This document shows positions 7,830 to 15,350 of a DNA stretch of 30,297 nucleotides, piece after piece. Within the stretch, counting starts at the first letter, position 1, and each line of letters opens with the position of its first letter. This stretch comes from Sphingobium sp. (lineage in GTDB: Bacteria; Pseudomonadota; Alphaproteobacteria; Sphingomonadales; Sphingomonadaceae). Under the pieces are notes generated by a model. That model searched no databases. It was not told where the DNA came from and worked only from the letters and a program-made list of their open reading frames with translations. Both the position numbers and the translations under genes were made by a program. The DNA is taken from assembly GCF_003248505.1 (NCBI RefSeq), contig NZ_QFOA01000040.1, forward strand, positions 1 through 30,297, written 5' to 3'.

Positions 7830-9278
7830 TCAGTCCTTCGATGCAAGGGAGGGGGATGGGGCAGCGGTCGGATCGACCCGGCGGCTCGACGCCTCGATCT
7901 TCGACGCGAGCAGCTTGTCCCAGCCATAGGGATCGGCGCGGAAACTGACCACCCCGTCATTGTTTGCGAACGCGGTCCAGTAGAGGAGATAAACCGCCAC
8001 TTCCTTGGGCAGCGACACGCGCTGCGTCTTCCCTTCGTCGATCAGCGTCTGGATTTGCCCATCCAGCGTGGGGTCGCCCGCCACCATCTGTTCGGCCAGC
8101 GCCACGGGCTTTTCGAGCCGGATGCAGCCATGGCTGGCCAGCCGGTCATAGCTGGAAAATTTTCCGCGAGAGGGCGTGTCGTGCAGGTAGACGGCAAAAG
8201 GATTGTCAAAATCGAATTTCAGCCGCCCTAGCGCACTGGTGGGGCCGGCAGGCTGTATGATCCGCTCGCCTCCCTCGGGCGTCTTGACGATCTTGTATCC
8301 CTGTTTCAGGAGCGTCGCACGCCCCTTCGGAAACAGCTCGCGCTTGGCGATCGACATCGGCACGTTCCACGGCGGATTGACGACGATCGAATGGATGCTG
8401 GACGACAACATCGGCGTCGCATTGTCCGGGCTGCCGGTGACCGCACGCATCGAACTGACCGGCTGGTCGCCTTCGAACACGGTGAGTACGGCGGCCGCGA
8501 TGTTCACCTGAACGCGATTGACCGGCAGGCTGCGCGGCATCCAGCGCCACCGCTCCATATTCGCCATGATCGCGGCGATCCGGTCGTCTACGCTGACATT
8601 GAGCGCGGTCAGCGTGCGGGTGTCGAGATTGCCGGTAGGATTGAGGCCGTAACGCCGCTGTGCCCGTTGGATCACGGCAGTCAGCGGTTCGCCGGGCGTC
8701 ACGGCCGGATCTTCCAGCGCGATACGCTTGCGCACGGCATCGGGCGCGGACGCGGCTGTCAACGTCTGCCACCCGCCCTTGTCGCGAATGCCTTCATATT
8801 TGGCGAGCCCCTTGCGCAGCGTCTCGTACCCCGCCCAAGGCGGCGTCAGGCCCGCGGCCCATTGCGCCAGCCGGTTTTCGCTGACCGCTTTGGCCAGGCC
8901 GGGCCGTGGGTCGAAGGGCGCGGGCCGCAACGCCCATATGTTCAGGAAATCGGCGGTATCGACGCGCCCCGTGCCCAGTGCCTTTGCACGGTCCAGCACG
9001 GCATTTACGAGCGCTTCGCCGGAAAGCGAATCGCCACTTTTCTGGCGCGCCATCAATCCTTGCGCCGCGCCGCTCTTCAACCATTCGTTCGCCCATGCTT
9101 CCTGAGCGGACGACAAAGGCGGAATCGGCACGGGTGGCGGGGGCAAGGGAACGGGCTGAACGGTAGGCGGCGCCAAAGTCGGCGCGACGACCGGCGGAGG
9201 AGTCTGTGCGGCGAGAGGAAGGGAAGACAGGCCAGCCAGCGTCAGCATCGGGACACGGATCATCATTGAACGGTTCAT
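7830..9278 (-). CDS. YcbB/LdtD-type L,D-transpeptidase
   Basis: These enzymes make 3-3 cross-links in peptidoglycan or attach proteins to it. From ATG at 9278 the product is 482 residues with a signal peptide (MNRSMMIRVPMLTLAGLSSL, cleavage likely after LAAQ) and a Pro-rich spacer. The N-terminal scaffold carries a peptidoglycan-binding-like stretch (IQRAQRRYGLNPTGNLD). The C-terminal YkuD domain has the signature ASHGCIRLEK with nucleophile at about C385. The open frame continues upstream to 9503, but those residues overlap the divergent deacetylase gene and lack protein character, so the signal-peptide Met was chosen. It is the first gene of a leftward pair with the small lipoprotein. Confidence 0.92.
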   Translation of the reverse strand: MNRSMMIRVPMLTLAGLSSLPLAAQTPPPVVAPTLAPPTVQPVPLPPPPVPIPPLSSAQEAWANEWLKSGAAQGLMARQKSGDSLSGEALVNAVLDRAKALGTGRVDTADFLNIWALRPAPFDPRPGLAKAVSENRLAQWAAGLTPPWAGYETLRKGLAKYEGIRDKGGWQTLTAASAPDAVRKRIALEDPAVTPGEPLTAVIQRAQRRYGLNPTGNLDTRTLTALNVSVDDRIAAIMANMERWRWMPRSLPVNRVQVNIAAAVLTVFEGDQPVSSMRAVTGSPDNATPMLSSSIHSIVVNPPWNVPMSIAKRELFPKGRATLLKQGYKIVKTPEGGERIIQPAGPTSALGRLKFDFDNPFAVYLHDTPSRGKFSSYDRLASHGCIRLEKPVALAEQMVAGDPTLDGQIQTLIDEGKTQRVSLPKEVAVYLLYWTAFANNDGVVSFRADPYGWDKLLASKIEASSRRVDPTAAPSPSLASKD

Positions 9279-9335
9279 GCTGGACCAGATAGCGCAAAGC
9301 GGCCACCGTTCAAATCGCGATAGCCCGAAAAGATC

Positions 9336-10253
9336 ATGCTGCACGTTGTTCATCACCCCGCCTATGTCTCGCCTGCAACACCCGGCAGCGGCTTTCGTTT
9401 CGACAAATACGGTCTGGTGATGGACGCGCTGGCGGAAAGCGGGATTTCCTTCGCGCGCCATTTGCCCGACCCCATGCCGCGCCGTTGGATCGAAGCCGTC
9501 CACGATGCCACCTATGTTGAGGAAGTGCTGAGCCTTACCGTCCCACCTGCCAAGGAACGCCGAATCGGCTTTCCGGTAACGGAGCGGGTGATGCGGCGGT
9601 CGCTGTTGTCACCGGGCGGCACCTGGGCGGCGGCAAAGCTGGCGCAGCGTCATGGCTACGCAGCCAATGCGGCGGGCGGCAGCCACCATGCTCTGGCCGA
9701 TACAGGCGCGGGCTATTGCATATTCAACGACCTCGCCATCGCCGCGCATCGCCTGATCGCGGAAGGGGACGCCGCGCGCATCCTGATCCTCGACCTCGAC
9801 GTGCACCAGGGCGACGGGACCGCGTCGCTGCTGGCCGGGCGGGAGGATATCTTTACCCTGTCGATCCACGCGGACAAGAATTTCCCGGCGCGCAAGGCGC
9901 GCTCGACCCTCGATATCGGCCTGCCCGACGCAACGGGAGACGATCTTTACCTCGCAACGCTACGGGACGTCGTGCCGTCGGTGCTGACGGATTTCGCGCC
10001 CGACCTCATCCTATATCAGGCCGGGGTCGATCCCCATGCCGACGACCGACTGGGGCGACTGGCGCTCACCGATGCAGGGCTCGAAGCGCGCGACCGTTTC
10101 GTCATGCGCGCAGCGCTTGCCCGCGCCATTCCTGTCGCCAGCACCATGGGAGGCGGCTACGGCGCGGACCGGATGGAGATCGCGCGCCGCCATGCCGCCT
10201 GCATGATCCGCATGGCGGACGAGGCTGTCAGTGCCGTGTATCGGCGGTCGTGA
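9336..10253 (+). CDS. Histone deacetylase family hydrolase (bacterial amidohydrolase)
   Basis: The protein belongs to the arginase/deacetylase superfamily, zinc hydrolases that remove acetyl or related groups from lysine, polyamines or small amides. The paired histidines H117/H118 (GGSHHA), the zinc ligands D155 and H157 in DLDVHQGDG, D232 in AGVDPHADD, and the transition-state Tyr275 in MGGGYG are all present, so it should be catalytically competent. At 305 residues it is a single-domain protein. Substrate cannot be told from sequence; acetylated polyamines or other acetamides are candidates. It starts 57 nt from the divergent L,D-transpeptidase gene and its last 26 nt overlap the 3' end of the convergent membrane-protein gene. 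Confidence 0.92.
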   Translation: MLHVVHHPAYVSPATPGSGFRFDKYGLVMDALAESGISFARHLPDPMPRRWIEAVHDATYVEEVLSLTVPPAKERRIGFPVTERVMRRSLLSPGGTWAAAKLAQRHGYAANAAGGSHHALADTGAGYCIFNDLAIAAHRLIAEGDAARILILDLDVHQGDGTASLLAGREDIFTLSIHADKNFPARKARSTLDIGLPDATGDDLYLATLRDVVPSVLTDFAPDLILYQAGVDPHADDRLGRLALTDAGLEARDRFVMRAALARAIPVASTMGGGYGADRMEIARRHAACMIRMADEAVSAVYRRS

Positions 10254-10797
10254 CCGACGTCTTGCTATCCATCAGCTTTGCCGCGATCACGCCTGCCAGC
10301 GCCAGGCCTACGAAGTCGCTGAAGGAAAGGTAGAGGATATAGCCCCATGGCGCGTGGTTGAAGACTGCTTGTCCTACATCCACCCACAGCACCGCTGCGA
10401 GCGTGAAGAAGACCGACGCGCGCACCCGGCTGACAAAATCGGTCAGCGCCAGCTTCAACGCCAGCCCGATCAACAGTCCGACGATCAGCGACAGGATCAG
10501 GCCGCCGATCAACGAGGCCCCGTCGGTCACCGGAAAACCGCTGCTGTTGTAAAATATCTGCGCGACCGGCCCGCGTCCATAAAGGACCGTGCCCTGCGCC
10601 GTCGACGGATCGGGGATGACATAGACGCCTGTCCCGGTCGCATTGAGCGCCTGCGCAAGCGCTGCCTGGAGATTGGCGCTCGCCTGGTCGCCTGCGCGGC
10701 TCATCGCGATGGCCGACAGCGGCGTTCCCCAAAAAATGAAGCCGGTAACGAACAAGGCCAGTCCGCCAAGCAGACCGCCGATCACGGAACGAAGCAT
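10228..10797 (-). CDS. Conserved-looking four-helix membrane protein, function unknown
   Basis: From ATG at 10797 the product is 189 residues. A clear GGGGGAGGG Shine-Dalgarno selects this start over the upstream extension to 10923, which would overlap hisE. Hydrophobic segments are at about 4-24, 95-118, 127-147 and 150-174, with a polar, probably periplasmic loop between the first two that contains VIPDPSTAQGTVLYGRGP. No family is recognised. It lies 76 nt downstream of hisE on the same strand, so it could be read from the his operon or have its own promoter. Its last 26 nt overlap the convergent deacetylase gene. Confidence 0.75.
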   Translation of the reverse strand: MLRSVIGGLLGGLALFVTGFIFWGTPLSAIAMSRAGDQASANLQAALAQALNATGTGVYVIPDPSTAQGTVLYGRGPVAQIFYNSSGFPVTDGASLIGGLILSLIVGLLIGLALKLALTDFVSRVRASVFFTLAAVLWVDVGQAVFNHAPWGYILYLSFSDFVGLALAGVIAAKLMDSKTSVTTADTRH

Positions 10798-10826
10798 AAT
10801 CGCCCTCCCCCTGTTTCCTTGTAAAG

Positions 10827-10854
10827 GTTCGCGCATCAACGCGGCGTGCGCAAC
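10827..10854 (-). terminator. Possible weak terminator after hisE
   Basis: GTT-c-GCGCA (10827-10835) pairs with TGCGC-AAC (10847-10854), giving 8 bp with one bulged base. In the minus direction it is followed by CTTTA only. It may attenuate read-through from the his operon into the membrane-protein gene. Confidence 0.25.
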
Positions 10855-10873
10855 TTCTTTCCCTTGATCGGGA

Positions 10874-11209
10874 TCAATCCTTCGGACGCGCCGCTTTTTC
10901 CGCGATGCCTGACACGCCCTCACGACGCTCCAGTTCGTCCAGCACTGCGTCCAGCGGCACGTCCATGTCGGCCAGCAGCATCAGCATATGGAACAGAAGA
11001 TCCGCGCTCTCGCCCACTATTTCGGCGCGGTCGCCGGCCATCGCCGCGATGACGGTCTCGACCGCTTCCTCGCCTACCTTCTGCGCGATCTTCGCGCGCC
11101 CCCGGTGCGCAAGCTTTGCGACATAGGAGGAAGCAGGGTCGGCGTTCCGCCGCTGACGGATCGTCGCTTCAAGCTGGTGCAGCGTCGTGCGCATGGCGGC
11201 GGCCTTCAC
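10874..11209 (-). CDS. hisE: Phosphoribosyl-ATP pyrophosphatase
   Basis: HisE hydrolyses phosphoribosyl-ATP to phosphoribosyl-AMP and pyrophosphate, the second step of histidine synthesis. It is an all-alpha MazG-like enzyme. The GEEAVETVIAA helix and the ESADLLFHML segment carry the acidic metal ligands. Two starts are possible. GTG at 11209 overlaps the hisF stop in a GTGA, repeating the pattern of other junctions here, and gives 111 residues. ATG at 11194 gives MRTTLHQLEATIRQRR, closer to the usual N-terminus. It is the last gene of the his cluster. hisI and the other his genes are not in the window. Confidence 0.95.
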   Translation of the reverse strand: MKAAAMRTTLHQLEATIRQRRNADPASSYVAKLAHRGRAKIAQKVGEEAVETVIAAMAGDRAEIVGESADLLFHMLMLLADMDVPLDAVLDELERREGVSGIAEKAARPKD

Positions 11210-11985
11210 TCGTTCGATGGGACGGGCGTGCGGACCGCAACGCCGGCGGCGGCCAGCGCGGCATGCGCTTGCCCTATGCTATGTTGCCCGAAATGAAAGA
11301 TCGATGCGGCAAGCACGGCGCTCGCATGTCCTTCGATCACGCCTTCGACCAGATGATCGAGCGTGCCGACGCCGCCGCTGGCGATGACGGGCACCGATAC
11401 CGCATCGGCGATGGCGCGGGTGAGCGCGAGGTCATAGCCCCGCTTCGTGCCGTCGCCGTCCATCGACGTGACGAGCAGTTCGCCCGCGCCCAGTTCCGCC
11501 AGTCGCATTGCGTGGTCCAATGCGTCGATTCCGGTCGGCTTGCGCCCGCCATGGGTAAAGATTTCCCAGCGTCCCTCGCCCACTAAGCGCGCATCCACCG
11601 ATCCGACGATGCACTGGCTGCCGAAGCGGTCGGCGATGTCGGCCACCAGTTCGGGCCGGGTGACGGCGGCACTGTTGACCGCCACCTTGTCCGCCCCTGC
11701 GAGCAGCAACGCGCGCGCGTCATCGGCGCTGCGCACGCCCCCGCCTACCGTTACCGGCATGAAGCACACCTCCGCCGTGCGCCGCACCACATCGAGGATC
11801 GTGCCCCGCGCCTCATGCGTCGCGGTGATGTCGAGAAAGCATAATTCGTCCGCGCCCGCTGCGTCATAGAGTCGCGCCTGCTCGACCGGATCGCCCGCAT
11901 CCTTGAGGTCGACGAAATTGACGCCCTTCACCACGCGCCCACCTGCGACGTCGAGGCAGGGGATGACGCGGGTGCGAACGCTCAC
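11206..11985 (-). CDS. hisF: Imidazole glycerol phosphate synthase, cyclase subunit
   Basis: HisF, with the glutaminase HisH, converts PRFAR and ammonia into imidazole glycerol phosphate and AICAR. It is a 259-residue (beta/alpha)8 barrel of normal length. The catalytic aspartates are visible: D12 in IPCLDVAGGRVVKG and D131 in GSVDAR. Phosphate-binding glycine motifs VGGGVRS and SGGVGT are also present. The start is GTG at 11985, overlapping the hisA stop as GTGA, which points to translational coupling. Its partner HisH is encoded two genes upstream. Confidence 0.97.
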   Translation of the reverse strand: MSVRTRVIPCLDVAGGRVVKGVNFVDLKDAGDPVEQARLYDAAGADELCFLDITATHEARGTILDVVRRTAEVCFMPVTVGGGVRSADDARALLLAGADKVAVNSAAVTRPELVADIADRFGSQCIVGSVDARLVGEGRWEIFTHGGRKPTGIDALDHAMRLAELGAGELLVTSMDGDGTKRGYDLALTRAIADAVSVPVIASGGVGTLDHLVEGVIEGHASAVLAASIFHFGQHSIGQAHAALAAAGVAVRTPVPSNE

Positions 11986-12719
11986 GCCGCTGCCTGCGCC
12001 ACCGCCAGTGCGGTCTTCAAGTCGAGCCGTCCGTCATACAGAGCGCGCCCGGTAATGACGCCCTCGATCCCCTCGTCGGCATGGAGGCTGAGAATGCGGA
12101 TATCGGCGATCCCCGCCACGCCGCCGCTCGCGATCACGGGGATGTCCGTCGCACGGGCCAGATCCACCGTCGCTTCGACATTGCATCCCTTGAGCAGGCC
12201 GTCGCGACCCACATCGGTGAACAGCAGGCTGGCGACGCCCGCATCCTCGAATCGGCGGGCAAGATCGATGACCGGCATGTCGCTCTTTTCAGCCCAGCCG
12301 TCGGTCGCGACGAAGCCGTCGCGCGCGTCGACAGCAACGACGATGCCGCCCGGAAAGTCACGCGCCGCCGCTTTGACGAAGGCGGGGTCCTTGAGCGCCG
12401 CCGTGCCGATGACGATACGCGACACGCCAAGATCGAACCAGCGTTCGACCGCCTCCCGGTTGCGGATGCCGCCGCCCAACTGGACATGGCCGGGAAACGC
12501 TTCGACAATTCTCTCAACCGCCGCGGCATTGACCGCGTGTCCCGCAAAGCTCCCGTCGAGGTCGACGACATGCAGATGCTGCGCGCCTGCGTTCGCGAAC
12601 AGCACCGCCTGCGCGGCGGGATCGTCGCCATAGACAGTCGCGCGGTCCATGTCGCCCTCGGCCAGACGGACCACCTGTCCGCCCTTGAGATCGATGGCGG
12701 GAAAGACGATGAGGCTCAC
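11982..12719 (-). CDS. hisA: ProFAR isomerase (1-(5-phosphoribosyl)-5-[(5-phosphoribosylamino)methylideneamino]imidazole-4-carboxamide isomerase)
   Basis: HisA opens the ribose of ProFAR by an Amadori rearrangement to PRFAR, the substrate of HisHF. The 245-residue barrel starts with GTG at 12719 (MSLIVFPAIDLKGGQVVRL). D10 and D131 (VAVDARDG) are the catalytic acids, and LGGGIRN and SGGVAG are the phosphate loops. The open frame runs on to 12863 but overlaps hisH, so the GTG overlapping the hisH stop as GTGA is preferred. Length and motifs are ordinary for the family. Confidence 0.97.
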   Translation of the reverse strand: MSLIVFPAIDLKGGQVVRLAEGDMDRATVYGDDPAAQAVLFANAGAQHLHVVDLDGSFAGHAVNAAAVERIVEAFPGHVQLGGGIRNREAVERWFDLGVSRIVIGTAALKDPAFVKAAARDFPGGIVVAVDARDGFVATDGWAEKSDMPVIDLARRFEDAGVASLLFTDVGRDGLLKGCNVEATVDLARATDIPVIASGGVAGIADIRILSLHADEGIEGVITGRALYDGRLDLKTALAVAQAAA

Positions 12720-13333
12720 GGACGCCACTCCAAAAAACGGGTGAGGAAGGAAAGGCCGAAACGCTGGCTCTTTTCCGGGTGGAACTGGCAGCCGATGATC
12801 GTATCGCGCGCCACCGCCGCAACCAGCGGGCCGCCATGGTCGGTCAGGGCGGCGACGTGGCACGGATCGGTCGCGTCGAAATGATAGCTGTGCAGGAAAT
12901 AAGCCTCGCCGCTTTCCAGCAGCGCAGGCGCGGCATCGGTCAGCCGCACGTCATTCCAGCCCATGTGCGGCACCTTTATCGCCGTATCTGCCGGTTCGAT
13001 CCGCCGCACGACGCCGGGAACCCAGCCCAGCCCGTCATGCCGCCCGAACTCCTCGCCCGCGTCCGCGAGCAGTTGCATCCCGACGCACACGCCGAGGAAA
13101 GGGACACCGCGCGCGCCTACCGCTTCGCCCATCGCATCGACCATGCCGGGGATCGCCACCAGCGCGTCGCGACAGGCGCGGAACGCCCCGACGCCGGGCA
13201 GGACGATCCGGTCCGCCCGGCGCACCTGATCGGCGTCGGCGGTAATGATCACATCCGCCGCCCCCGCCTTTCGCAAAGCGTTGTGCACGGAATGAAGGTT
13301 GCCCGCGCCATAGTCGATCAGGGCGACGGTCAT
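12716..13333 (-). CDS. hisH: Imidazole glycerol phosphate synthase, glutamine amidotransferase subunit
   Basis: HisH hydrolyses glutamine and channels ammonia to HisF. The product is 205 residues from ATG at 13333 (MTVALIDYGAGNLHSVHNAL). The class I glutaminase triad is complete: C83 in GVCVGMQLL, and H185 and E187 in GCQFHPEKSQ. The oxyanion segment LPGVGAF is also present. Its ATG overlaps the stop of the YciI-like gene by 4 nt (ATGA), and its TGA overlaps the hisA GTG, so it sits in a fully coupled chain. Confidence 0.97.
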   Translation of the reverse strand: MTVALIDYGAGNLHSVHNALRKAGAADVIITADADQVRRADRIVLPGVGAFRACRDALVAIPGMVDAMGEAVGARGVPFLGVCVGMQLLADAGEEFGRHDGLGWVPGVVRRIEPADTAIKVPHMGWNDVRLTDAAPALLESGEAYFLHSYHFDATDPCHVAALTDHGGPLVAAVARDTIIGCQFHPEKSQRFGLSFLTRFLEWRP

Positions 13334-13620
13334 GCCAGCAGGCTTTCCAGCGTAATGCCGGGCGCAGCCTTCACGGCGACGAATTCCGTCAGTTCGAACG
13401 TCGCAACGCCCCGCACGACAAAGGGATCGCTCGCCGCTTTTTCCCGCAATTGCTCCGCCGTGCCCTGCGCCAGGAGAACGCCGCCGGTGCGCGGTTCCAG
13501 CGGCCCGGCGAGCAGCAGCCATCCATCGGCAATACCGCGATCCAGCCAGTCGCGATGGTCCGCCCGGTGGAGGTCCACGATGTCGAGGGGGGCGGTGTAG
13601 GTGATGGAAATCAGAAACAT
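13330..13620 (-). CDS. YciI-like small protein embedded in the his operon
   Basis: From ATG at 13620 the product is 96 residues (MFLISITYTAPLDIVDLHRA). It matches the YciI/YCII-related dimeric alpha-beta fold by length and pattern: a first strand, an HRADHRDWLD helix with the family's conserved His/Asp, then LLLAGPLEPRTGG and a DPFVVRGVA segment. YciI proteins are poorly characterised; some are proposed hydrolases, or dehydratase- or dehydrochlorinase-like. It begins 11 nt after hisB and overlaps hisH by 4 nt, so it must be co-expressed with histidine synthesis. A role in the pathway is inference. The open frame extends to 13881 inside hisB, which is a shadow. Confidence 0.85.
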   Translation of the reverse strand: MFLISITYTAPLDIVDLHRADHRDWLDRGIADGWLLLAGPLEPRTGGVLLAQGTAEQLREKAASDPFVVRGVATFELTEFVAVKAAPGITLESLLA

Positions 13621-13631
13621 CGCCGCACCTC

Positions 13632-14219
13632 TTACAACATGCCCTTGGTCGACGGGATCGCGTCCGCCTTGCGCGGGTCGATCTCCACCGCCTGCCTCAG
13701 CGCGCGGGCGAGGCCCTTGAACGCGCTTTCGACGATGTGATGATTGTTGCTGCCGTAGAGATTTTCGATGTGCAGCGTGATGCCCGCCGCCTGCGCGAAG
13801 CTGTGGAAGAAATGCTCCACCATCTCCGCGTCCCATTCGCCGATCTTCTGCACCGTGAAGGGCAGCTTGCACACCAGCCAAGGCCGCCCGGAAATGTCGA
13901 GCGCCACGCGGGTCAGCGTCTCGTCCATCGGCGAATAGACCTGGCCGTAACGGGAAATGCCGCGCTTGTCGCCCAGCGCTTTCGCCACCGCCTCGCCGAT
14001 GGCGATCGCCGTATCCTCGGTCGTGTGATGCTGGTCGACATGCAGGTCGCCCACCGTCTTCACGTCCATGTCGATCAGCGAATGGCGCGAAAGCTGCTCG
14101 ATCATATGATCGAGGAAGCCGATGCCGGTCGACACCGTATAAAGGCCCGTGCCGTCCAGGTTGACGGTCACGTCGATGCGGGTTTCCGCCGTGTTGCGGT
14201 GAATGTCGGCCTTGCGCAT
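13632..14219 (-). CDS. hisB: Imidazoleglycerol-phosphate dehydratase
   Basis: HisB removes water from imidazole glycerol phosphate to give imidazole acetol phosphate, using two Mn ions. It is the stand-alone 195-residue dehydratase, not the bifunctional enterobacterial form. The metal-binding motifs are visible: DHMIEQLSRHS, DLHVDQHHTTEDTA and the repeat SNNHHIVESAFK. The start MRKADIHRNTAETRIDV at 14219 fits the family better than the extension to 14249. It is the first gene of the leftward cluster hisB-yciI-hisH-hisA-hisF-hisE. The 84-nt gap to the divergent sspB must hold both promoters; I see no clear boxes. Confidence 0.97.
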   Translation of the reverse strand: MRKADIHRNTAETRIDVTVNLDGTGLYTVSTGIGFLDHMIEQLSRHSLIDMDVKTVGDLHVDQHHTTEDTAIAIGEAVAKALGDKRGISRYGQVYSPMDETLTRVALDISGRPWLVCKLPFTVQKIGEWDAEMVEHFFHSFAQAAGITLHIENLYGSNNHHIVESAFKGLARALRQAVEIDPRKADAIPSTKGML

Positions 14220-14303
14220 GGCCGCCCTATAGCGCTTCGCCGTCATCATGCAATGACGCGCACGGGGTTGACCCCCGGTTTCCCGCCGCTAGGACATTGG
14301 GCC

Positions 14304-14780
14304 ATGAGCGATGACCTCCCCGACAGCCTGATTCCCTATGACGAAATCGTGCAGGAAGCGCTGCGCGCGGTCGTAGGCCGGGTGCTGGGCGAAGTGCAGG
14401 CGACCGGCGGGCTGCCGGGCGCGCATCATTTCTACATCACTTTCAAGACGCAGGCACCCGGCGTCGACATCCCCAAGCATCTGGTCGAACGCTTCCCGGA
14501 TGAAATGACCATTGTGCTCCAGAACAAATTCTGGGACCTCAAGGTCAGCGACCGGCATTTCGAAGTGAGCCTGACCTTCAACCAGATCGCGGCCCATCTC
14601 TACATTCCGTTCGCAGCGATCACCGCGTTCGTCGACCCGGCGGTCAACTTCGCGCTCCAGTTCCAAGTCAACGCAGACGAAGCGCCCGAACCGCACGAAG
14701 AGGCGGAAAACGATGCGCCGCAGGTGGTCAGCGACGATGGCTCCAACGTCGTCACCGTGGATTTCGGCAAGAAGAAGTGA
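14304..14780 (+). CDS. sspB: SspB family ClpXP adaptor (alphaproteobacterial type)
   Basis: SspB delivers ssrA-tagged and some native substrates to the ClpXP protease. The 158-residue protein starts MSDDLPDSLIPYDEIVQEAL after an AGGAC ribosome binding site. The core contains HHFYITFKTQAPGV, ERFPDEMTIVLQ and FWDLKVSDRHFEV, the characteristic alphaproteobacterial SspB sequence. A flexible acidic linker (about 125-145) leads to a C-terminal hydrophobic/basic tail, VVTVDFGKKK, probably the ClpX-docking peptide. It is divergent from hisB and converges with a P-loop ATPase gene. Confidence 0.93.
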   Translation: MSDDLPDSLIPYDEIVQEALRAVVGRVLGEVQATGGLPGAHHFYITFKTQAPGVDIPKHLVERFPDEMTIVLQNKFWDLKVSDRHFEVSLTFNQIAAHLYIPFAAITAFVDPAVNFALQFQVNADEAPEPHEEAENDAPQVVSDDGSNVVTVDFGKKK

Positions 14781-14799
14781 AGCCTGAAGCTTCCAAGGA

Positions 14800-15330
14800 T
14801 CACGCGATCCCCAATTGATCGAGCAGCCATTGCGCACGACCGCCGACCGCGATCTGCGGCAACGGGCGGATATCGTAGCCGAGCTTCCCATAGGCGGTCA
14901 TCAGCCGGTCATATTCTCCGACCGCCTCGTTCAGACCATGCCGCCGGTCATCGTCCGTTTCATATAATGCCGGCCATGGCGGCACCATGAACATGGTCGA
15001 GTGGTAGCGCTCGTCCGCATGGGCATGGAGCGCTGGCTCTCCGGTCGCATATTCCAGCGCGGCTGCCGCATCGACCAGCCCTCGGTCGAAAAAGACGGGC
15101 CCGGATTGCGTCAACGCCCATTCCCGATCGTCACGGGCCATCGCGATCGCACGGCGAGCGAAAGCGGCAAGGTCGACCCACGGCAGCGCCGCGCCCGTTC
15201 CGGCCCGCTCCTCATCCACGATGCGGCGGCCCGGTTCTTCGACCGTGACGAATCCCCTTCGGGCGAGTTCGGCCAGCAGCGTCGACTTGCCCCCGCCGGA
15301 GCAACCGGAAATGACGACCAGGCGAGTCAC
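14800..15330 (-). CDS. Small P-loop ATPase (AAA_28/NadR-kinase-like)
   Basis: From GTG at 15330 (after an AAGGATG ribosome binding site) the product is 176 residues, MTRLVVISGCSGGGKSTLLA. Walker A is GCSGGGKST at 9-17. A later FFDRGLVDAAAALEYATG segment fits the kinase-like P-loop group annotated as AAA_28. An HSTMFMVPPWPALYETDDDR stretch follows. The family often phosphorylates or binds nucleotide-like small molecules, but the substrate is unknown here. The frame stays open upstream to 15825, inside comM, which is a shadow. It lies 20 nt after comM and is probably the last gene of the ppx-rlmE-comM run. Confidence 0.82.
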   Translation of the reverse strand: MTRLVVISGCSGGGKSTLLAELARRGFVTVEEPGRRIVDEERAGTGAALPWVDLAAFARRAIAMARDDREWALTQSGPVFFDRGLVDAAAALEYATGEPALHAHADERYHSTMFMVPPWPALYETDDDRRHGLNEAVGEYDRLMTAYGKLGYDIRPLPQIAVGGRAQWLLDQLGIA

Positions 15331-15350
15331 GCCGCCGCCCTGCGCATCCT

